Positions 58,875 through 64,000 of a stretch of 64,000 nucleotides of DNA are shown piece after piece. The stretch spans positions 1-64,000 of the forward strand of contig NZ_RZNH01000013.1 of NCBI RefSeq assembly GCF_013141825.1, given 5' to 3'. The notes below the pieces were generated by a model. The model searched no databases. It was not told the DNA's origin and saw nothing but the letters and a program-made list of their open reading frames with translations. The first letter of the stretch is position 1. Every line of letters starts with the position of its first letter. Source of the DNA: Marinifilum caeruleilacunae (GTDB taxonomy: Bacteria; Bacteroidota; Bacteroidia; Bacteroidales; Marinifilaceae). The position numbers and the translations under genes were made by a program.

Positions 58875-60776
58875 ATGAGTGACCAATTAAAGCATGAGTG
58901 CGGAATAGCAATGATTCGATTGCTTAAACCTCTCGAATACTATCAGGAGAAATACGGATCCTGGCACTATGGTATTCAAAAGCTCTATTTGTTGATGGAA
59001 AAACAGCACAATAGAGGTCAGGAAGGTGCAGGTGCAGTTGGAGTAAAGTTAGATCAAAAGCCAGGTGAGAAATACATTCACCGTCACAGATCTAACAGCA
59101 ATCAGCCAATTAAGGATGTGTTTGATAAGATTTACAAAGATCTTAGAGCAGTAGAGGCGAAAGAACCTGAAAATTTTAATGATCCGGTTTGGGCTAAAAA
59201 AAATCTGCCATTTGCAGGTGAATTGTATTTAGGCCATTTGAGATATGGAACTTTTGGACGAAACAGTATCGATTATGTACATCCGGTGATGAGAGAGAAT
59301 AACTGGAGGTCCAGAAATCTTGCTTTAGCTGGTAATTTTAACCTTACCAATGTTGACGAATTGTTCAATCTTTTGGTTGATCTTGGGCAGCATCCTAAGG
59401 ATTATACCGATACGGTAACGATTCTTGAAAAAGTTGGTCATTACCTTGATGAAGAGAATCAGCTACTATTCCGTCAATATAAAAACGATGGATATTCGAA
59501 CCAGGAAATTTCGCCATTAATCGAAAAGAACCTGGACATTCAAAAAATCTTGTCATCGGCAAGTAGAACCTGGGATGGTGGATATGCAGTTGGCGGACTT
59601 TTCGGACATGGAGATGCTTTTGTAATGAGAGATCCATGGGGAATTCGTCCGGCATTTTACTACCAGGATGATGAAGTGGTTGTAATTACCTCGGAACGAC
59701 CAGTGATTCAAACGACTTTTAATGTAAGAGCAAATGCCATTAAAGAAATTGCTCCAGGTAATGCTGTGGTAATTAAGAAAGATGGTAAAGTGGAAGAAGT
59801 ACCGGTTCGTGTTCCTCAAAAAAGAAGATCTTGTTCTTTCGAGAGAATCTATTTCTCGAGAGGTAGCGATAAAGATATCTACATGGAGAGAAAGCGTTTG
59901 GGACAATTGCTAACGCCAGCTATTCTCGATTCAGTAGATCATGATATTGCCAATACCGTATTCTCTTTTATTCCTAACACTGCCGAAACTGCATTTTATG
60001 GTATGATGGAAGGGGTTCGTCAGAAATTGATGGAGGAGAAGAAAGAGCAAATTCACGACTTAAATGGCAGTTGGACCGAGGAAAAACTACAAGAGATTAT
60101 TTCTGTGGAACCTCGTGTTGAGAAAATTGCAATTAAGGATGTGAAACTTCGAACTTTTATTACCAACGATGAAGGTAGAGATGATCTGGTAGGCCATGTT
60201 TACGATGTGACATATGGTGTAGTTAAAAATCAGGAAGATAACCTTGTTGTTATTGATGATTCGATTGTTCGCGGTACAACGCTTAAGAGAAGTATCCTTA
60301 GAATTTTGGATAGACTTCACCCTAAAAAGATTGTAATTGTATCGTCAGCTCCACAAATTCGTTACCCGGATTGTTATGGAATCGATATGACCAGAATGGG
60401 CGAATTTATTGCATTTAATGCTACCATTGCAATGCTTAAGGAGCGTGGAATGGAACATGTAATTGAAGAAACTTACCAGAAATGTAAGGCACAGCAGAAT
60501 CTTCCGAAAGAAGAGATTGTGAATTACGTGAAAGAGATTTACAAGCCATTTACAGCAGAGGAGATTTCAGGTAAGATTGCAGAGCTTCTTACTCCGGAAG
60601 GAATGGAGGCAGAAGTGCAGATTGTTTATCAATCTATCGAGAATCTTCATGAAGCTTGCCCTGAAAACAATGGGGATTGGTATTTCACTGGAAACTACCC
60701 AACTCCTGGCGGAAACAAGGTGGTGAATACTTCATTCATCAACTATGTTGAAGGAAACGATAAGAGATCTTACTAA
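58875..60776 (+). CDS. Long amidophosphoribosyltransferase-like protein (PurF paralogue)
   Basis: A 633-residue protein with a class II glutamine amidotransferase domain followed by a phosphoribosyltransferase domain. The nucleophile Cys is residue 9 (LKHECGIAMIRL), so a short propeptide would have to be removed for activity. The PRPP-binding loop is VVIDDSIVRGTTLKRS near 455. At 633 residues it exceeds the usual 450-500 of PurF, mainly through insertions in the glutaminase half (for example PGEKYIHRHRSNS and the 195-235 region). Bacteroidota commonly carry this long form beside a normal PurF (from memory). No other purine gene is near, so the true role is open. Confidence 0.85.
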   Translation: MSDQLKHECGIAMIRLLKPLEYYQEKYGSWHYGIQKLYLLMEKQHNRGQEGAGAVGVKLDQKPGEKYIHRHRSNSNQPIKDVFDKIYKDLRAVEAKEPENFNDPVWAKKNLPFAGELYLGHLRYGTFGRNSIDYVHPVMRENNWRSRNLALAGNFNLTNVDELFNLLVDLGQHPKDYTDTVTILEKVGHYLDEENQLLFRQYKNDGYSNQEISPLIEKNLDIQKILSSASRTWDGGYAVGGLFGHGDAFVMRDPWGIRPAFYYQDDEVVVITSERPVIQTTFNVRANAIKEIAPGNAVVIKKDGKVEEVPVRVPQKRRSCSFERIYFSRGSDKDIYMERKRLGQLLTPAILDSVDHDIANTVFSFIPNTAETAFYGMMEGVRQKLMEEKKEQIHDLNGSWTEEKLQEIISVEPRVEKIAIKDVKLRTFITNDEGRDDLVGHVYDVTYGVVKNQEDNLVVIDDSIVRGTTLKRSILRILDRLHPKKIVIVSSAPQIRYPDCYGIDMTRMGEFIAFNATIAMLKERGMEHVIEETYQKCKAQQNLPKEEIVNYVKEIYKPFTAEEISGKIAELLTPEGMEAEVQIVYQSIENLHEACPENNGDWYFTGNYPTPGGNKVVNTSFINYVEGNDKRSY

Positions 60777-60791
60777 TAGATTTTAGCATAT

Positions 60792-60827
60792 AACAAGAAA
60801 GCCGATCATTTGATCGGCTTTCTTGTT
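60792..60827. terminator. Bidirectional terminator, 17-bp perfect palindrome
   Basis: 60792-60808 and 60811-60827 are perfectly complementary around two central bases. The hairpin lies between the convergent PurF-like and GlsB-like genes. Confidence 0.9.
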
Positions 60828-60846
60828 GTATATCAGTTATTTTTGA

Positions 60847-61827
60847 TTATTTCTTCTTAAAAATGCCAAGATTTGGTTTTTTAGGCAATTTGATTTTTAG
60901 GAACGATAGGTATGAAGAGGTGTGTCTGTCAATCTTCTGATCGTAAACATCACTAATGGTAATCATGATTCCTGTTTCTTCAACATCACCGAAATGTTTG
61001 TTTACAGCTGTACCAAAGCATTTCATAGTAGGAGAAAGTCCCATGTAAGCATTAATCAGCGGAGGGATATTTTCACCGTTGCTACGCACGTTTTGCGATA
61101 ATACTTTGTAGTTCTCTTCAAAAGTATCGTGGCAAAAATCCTTAGCCAACTTTTCTTCATCCATATTAGTCACCAATGGAGTGGTTGGTGTAGCAAGATT
61201 GTCAGGGTCGTTAAACATCTTATCCATGAAATACAGAATGTGATTTCTCGCATCTCTGTTGTAATCAGGATACATGGTTACCTTACCAAAAAAGTATTTA
61301 ATTTCAGGATAGTCAATGATTAATGATCCCAATCCATCCCATAAATTATCCAAAGCATATAAGCTCTTTCTGCCTTTTTTAATTGACTGATAGTCAGGCT
61401 GAACAAATGAACGACCTAGCTCAATTGTATGAGGCATGTAATTCTTTTTAAAATCTTCCGAGAATTCAAATAATCTTGAAGTGGCAAGGTATGTGTCTCC
61501 ATTTTCATCAACAGGTGCATCTTTACAAAGAATATACCTGTATCCACCTAAAATTTCCCTTGCTTTTGGATCCCAAACAATCAGTTGGTGATATGGTTTT
61601 TCGTCGATATCAAATTTATCGATATCAATTTCTTTTCCTGTTCCTCCACCAGCTTTTCGAAAGGTGATTTCTCTCAAACGACCCACTTCGCGCATTAGGT
61701 TTGGAGAATCGTGATGAGTGAAACTGTAAATTTCATTAGACCCCTTGTTGGTCTTTCTCACAAATCTCTCTTCTGTTAGCTCTTTTTCAAGCTCTTCTCT
61801 TGGTACAGGGGGTATAATCTCTTTCAT
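60847..61827 (-). CDS. GlsB/OlsB-like N-acyltransferase for amino-acid lipids (hemolysin-type GNAT)
   Basis: A 326-residue member of the Acetyltransf_5 (OlsB-like) family, which joins a 3-hydroxy fatty acid to the amino group of an amino acid. Family blocks are visible: LMREVGRLREITFRKAGGGTGKEIDIDKFD (given in part as VGRLREITFRKAGGGTG), HQLIVWDPKAREILGGYRYI and IELGRSFVQPDYQ. In Bacteroides thetaiotaomicron the adjacent pair GlsB and GlsA makes glycine lipids (known). This gene and the O-acyltransferase at 61952 are arranged in the same way, transcribed GlsA-like first. Whether glycine, serine or ornithine is used cannot be told. Confidence 0.82.
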   Translation of the reverse strand: MKEIIPPVPREELEKELTEERFVRKTNKGSNEIYSFTHHDSPNLMREVGRLREITFRKAGGGTGKEIDIDKFDIDEKPYHQLIVWDPKAREILGGYRYILCKDAPVDENGDTYLATSRLFEFSEDFKKNYMPHTIELGRSFVQPDYQSIKKGRKSLYALDNLWDGLGSLIIDYPEIKYFFGKVTMYPDYNRDARNHILYFMDKMFNDPDNLATPTTPLVTNMDEEKLAKDFCHDTFEENYKVLSQNVRSNGENIPPLINAYMGLSPTMKCFGTAVNKHFGDVEETGIMITISDVYDQKIDRHTSSYLSFLKIKLPKKPNLGIFKKK

Positions 61828-61951
61828 TGTAAAGTGGTGTTAATCCTCAGAGGATGATTTTATTTTTGGTTTAATAACAGATGAAAATAATTACTTATTC
61901 AGACAAATAATACTAATATTATTTAATTTTTGATAAACGTAATTTTTGTGT

Positions 61952-62782
61952 TTAGGAGTCTGCAAGTTTGTAAGTTTCTCTTTTCATTTTTTCAGCCCAT
62001 TTATCATACGATAAGCTCTTGTCAAAAGTTTTGTAAGAAACAGGTTTTCCAATTCTAACGGTAAAGGTTTTTCCTCTTTGCTTAAATAGCTCGTTTGGCA
62101 AATATAACATTTCCAAATTAGATTTTAATCCCAGGAACTTTCTAAGATTGGCTAAATTGTAGAAAAAGTTGGAGTTTCTGCCATCCATATGAATGGGAAC
62201 AATGTCTCTTTTGTGCTTTATCGATTTGGCAATAAAACTCTTTTTCCAATCCAGATCCTCGATCTTGCCTTTCTGTTTTCGTGAAACCAAACCGGCAGGG
62301 AAGGTAAGGATTGTAGCATCCGATTTGTATGCATTTTCAAGTAATAGCGCAGCGGCTTTAGCTTGTCCACCATGTTTGTTAATCGGAATAAAAACATCAG
62401 ATAGGTTTTTGATATTCATTAGGATATCGTTTACCAAAAACTTAATATCGCCAAACTCTTTTCCGAAAATACTGATTAGGATAATGCCATCAGGTCCACC
62501 CAGCGGATGGTTGGATGCAAATAAGTATCTGCCATTTTTATCCAGATTTTCCAAACCTTCAATTTTGAAAGTAATATCAAGCTCCTCTAAAACGCTGTCG
62601 GCAAATTCAATCCCCTGTTTTTGATGATTTCTAGACAGGAAGTCGTTGATTTCTTCCTGGTGGACAATGCGTTTTAGATATCGGATAATAAAGCCGGGAA
62701 GCAGCTTGGCAAGTTTTTCACTTTTGCTTGCAAATACTTTCTCGACATCAATTTTCAAATAGTTATTTGAATTACTTTCCAT
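61952..62782 (-). CDS. GlsA-like O-acyltransferase for amino-acid lipids (PlsC family)
   Basis: A 276-residue acyltransferase expected to add the second fatty acid to the hydroxyl of the N-acyl amino acid made by the neighbouring GlsB-like enzyme. Motifs: FASNHPLGGPDGIIL (His and Asp of the catalytic block, one residue wider than HxxxxD, as is usual in this branch) near 85, FIPINKHGG, FPAGLVSRKQKGKI and IVPIHMDGRNSNFF. The longer frame from 62845 is rejected because a good -7 element lies at 62821-62828, inside that extension. The start at 62782 gives MESNSNNYLKIDVEKVF. Confidence 0.82.
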   Translation of the reverse strand: MESNSNNYLKIDVEKVFASKSEKLAKLLPGFIIRYLKRIVHQEEINDFLSRNHQKQGIEFADSVLEELDITFKIEGLENLDKNGRYLFASNHPLGGPDGIILISIFGKEFGDIKFLVNDILMNIKNLSDVFIPINKHGGQAKAAALLLENAYKSDATILTFPAGLVSRKQKGKIEDLDWKKSFIAKSIKHKRDIVPIHMDGRNSNFFYNLANLRKFLGLKSNLEMLYLPNELFKQRGKTFTVRIGKPVSYKTFDKSLSYDKWAEKMKRETYKLADS

Positions 62783-62820
62783 AAAAGTTTTAACTAGGTT
62801 TATTTGGCTAGCAAATATCG

Positions 62821-62828
62821 CAAATTTA
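62821..62828 (-). promoter_or_regulatory. Candidate -7 element of the aminolipid operon
   Basis: On the minus strand TAAATTTG fits TAnnTTTG exactly, 39 bases before ATG 62782. It decides the start of the GlsA-like gene. Confidence 0.55.
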
Positions 62829-62920
62829 TTGCTTTGTTGGCTCAATTTTCAGGACATAATCAAACATGTTGAAGAATAATTATTTGTCTTGCCTTAGAAA
62901 AGTTATCAACAATGACATAA

Positions 62921-62967
62921 AAGTGGGAGTAAGTGGTTGAAAGTGGGAGTTTTTTTCTCTAATTTTA
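62921..62967 (+). promoter_or_regulatory. MraZ boxes and promoter of the mraZ-rsmH operon
   Basis: Three direct repeats at exactly 10-bp spacing: AAGTGGGAGT (62921), AAGTGGTTGA (62931) and AAGTGGGAGT (62941). MraZ proteins bind three or four TGGG-type boxes about 10 bp apart upstream of their own gene (known), so this is an autoregulatory operator. TAATTTTA at 62960-62967 is a one-mismatch -7 element directly after it. Confidence 0.85.
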
Positions 62968-62989
62968 CAAATGTAAATCGATTTTTTTA

Positions 62990-63454
62990 ATGCAAACATT
63001 CATAGGCGATTATCAATGCAAATTAGACGCAAAGGGGCGTGTTCTGCTGCCTTCGGCGTTTCGGAAACTCCTAAATGGAGATTCTGAGAATCGTTGTGTG
63101 CTTCGAAAAAATCTTCATGATAAATGTCTCGATTTGTATCCAATGAAAGAATGGGAGCGACAAATTGAGATGGTAAGAGCCAGGGTGAATACTTTCAATA
63201 AAAGGCATGCGGCCTTCCTGCGTGAGTTCTATCGGGGAACTGCCGAGGTGCAAATAGACAGTAATGGAAGAATATTGATTCCAAAAAAGTTTTTCGAGTT
63301 TGCAGGTTTTAAAAAAGACATCACACTAGCAGGGCAGGACGATAAAATAGAAATTTGGGATAGCGAAAGCTATGAGAAACCTGCATTATCAGATGAAGAT
63401 TTTAGCAGTTTGGCTAATGAGATTTTAGGAGGTGATATTCATCCCGAATTGTAG
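62990..63454 (+). CDS. mraZ: Transcriptional regulator MraZ
   Basis: A 154-residue protein with two SpoVT-AbrB-like half domains, each with the DxxGR motif: CKLDAKGRVLLPSAFRKLL at about 9-27 and VQIDSNGRILIPKKFFEFAG at about 84-103. MraZ is the first gene of the division and cell-wall cluster in most bacteria and regulates that cluster by binding the repeats upstream of its own start, which are clearly present at 62921-62950. rsmH follows after 63 bases. Confidence 0.95.
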   Translation: MQTFIGDYQCKLDAKGRVLLPSAFRKLLNGDSENRCVLRKNLHDKCLDLYPMKEWERQIEMVRARVNTFNKRHAAFLREFYRGTAEVQIDSNGRILIPKKFFEFAGFKKDITLAGQDDKIEIWDSESYEKPALSDEDFSSLANEILGGDIHPEL

Positions 63455-63517
63455 TTGATTTTGGGAAAATATTGGTTTCTTCGCACTTGAATTGTTGAAG
63501 TGATTAAAAGGTTAAAA

Positions 63518-64000
63518 ATGAGTGAATATCATATACCAGTTTTGTTGGATGAGTGTATCGAAGGATTGCAGATTAATCCTGAAGGAATTTATGTGGATTT
63601 AACTTTCGGAGGAGGGGGGCATTCGCGTGAAATTTTAAAGCATTTGACCACAGGAAAGCTGATTGGATTTGATCAGGACGAAGATGCAGAAGCCAATGTT
63701 CCAGATGATGATCGTTTTATTTTTGTAAGACACAATTTTAGGTATTTCAAAAATTTCGTGAAGTACCTGGGCTACGATAAAATTGATGGGATTCTTGCCG
63801 ACTTGGGCGTTTCTTCGCATGAGTTTGATGTTGCCGAACGCGGATTTTCATTTCGATTTGATGGCGATCTGGACATGAGAATGAATCAAAGTTCAGATTT
63901 TACTGCTGCCGACATCCTAAACGATTATGAGGTGGAAGATTTATTTAAAATCTTTAAGATGTATGGTGAGGTGAAGAATCCTGGTAAATTGGTGAAATTG
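63518..64000 (+). CDS. rsmH: 16S rRNA (cytosine-1402-N4)-methyltransferase, N-terminal part
   Basis: SAM-dependent methyltransferase acting on C1402 of 16S rRNA, second gene of the dcw cluster. The frame starts at ATG 63518 (MSEYHIPVLLDECIEGL) and is open to the window edge (161 codons of roughly 300). Visible motifs are the SAM-binding VDLTFGGGGHS at about residues 27-37, LIGFDQDEDA, ILADLGVSSHEFD and GFSFRFDGDLDMRM, all diagnostic of RsmH/MraW. The C-terminal half and the following ftsL/pbp genes would lie to the right. Confidence 0.96.
   Translation, partial: MSEYHIPVLLDECIEGLQINPEGIYVDLTFGGGGHSREILKHLTTGKLIGFDQDEDAEANVPDDDRFIFVRHNFRYFKNFVKYLGYDKIDGILADLGVSSHEFDVAERGFSFRFDGDLDMRMNQSSDFTAADILNDYEVEDLFKIFKMYGEVKNPGKLVKL

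Noticed and set aside
62783-62845. N-terminal extension of the GlsA-like acyltransferase
   Set aside because: An exact TAnnTTTG element lies within it, and the homologues as I remember them start at the equivalent of 62782.

Overview
The window reads as chromosomal DNA of a marine or gut-type anaerobic Bacteroidota, most likely near the Marinilabiliales/Marinifilaceae (taxon is inference). The evidence is two SusC/SusD outer-membrane pairs, a type IX secretion sorting domain, -7 promoter elements of the TAnnTTTG kind, a complete lysine fermentation pathway, a GlsA/GlsB-like aminolipid gene pair, and A+T-rich intergenic DNA full of dispersed palindromic repeats. No rRNA, tRNA or CRISPR array was seen.

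Layout. 1-143 is the end of an IS3-family insertion that cuts into a dispersed repeat. 350-1036 holds two small orphan genes. 1035-13660 holds two paralogous susC-susD operons, both on the minus strand and separated by a secreted TPR protein. The two operons share a 440-bp cassette (leader, signal peptide, first domain) and a distal upstream block of three ATCGAC boxes exactly 21 bp apart. 13.9-19.7 kb is a mixed region: small protein, acyltransferase, zinc membrane peptidase, membrane protein and M28 peptidase, interspersed with dispersed repeats.

20.2-34.9 kb is the lysine fermentation region, all on the plus strand: CoA-transferase alpha, kal, kce, kdd, kamA, kamB, kamC, kamD, kamE, CoA-transferase beta, thiolase, acyl-CoA dehydrogenase, etfB, etfA. 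Together these convert lysine to ammonia, butyrate and acetyl-CoA. KamA makes beta-lysine and KamDE makes 3,5-diaminohexanoate. Kdd oxidises it, Kce cleaves it with acetyl-CoA, and Kal deaminates the product to crotonyl-CoA. Bcd-EtfAB reduces crotonyl-CoA, the CoA-transferase releases butyrate, and thiolase splits acetoacetyl-CoA. KamB and KamC are the likely repair machinery for the B12 mutase.

34.9-40.4 kb is on the minus strand: an ATP-grasp gene broken by a one-base shift in an A7 run, plsY, a peroxiredoxin, a DUF1295 membrane protein and a Dak2-DegV fusion likely to act in fatty-acid activation. 40.6-49.1 kb pairs two secreted repeat proteins, one with a type IX sorting domain, with a divergent LytS/LytTR-type two-component system. 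49.1-60.8 kb is a GDYXXLXY/DUF2157 pair, a tricorn-like protease, STAS, GNAT, miaB, a universal stress protein, a SPOR-like protein and a long PurF-like amidophosphoribosyltransferase. 60.8-64 kb holds the aminolipid pair and the start of the division/cell-wall cluster: mraZ with three 10-bp MraZ boxes, then rsmH running off the window.

The least explained signals are the susC leader (a terminator-like hairpin whose loop can pair with the start-codon region), the 21-bp operator array, the att-like repeat pair bracketing the first susCD locus, the homopolymer frameshift in the ATP-grasp gene, and a 20-bp periodic A-tract array near 36.4 kb.
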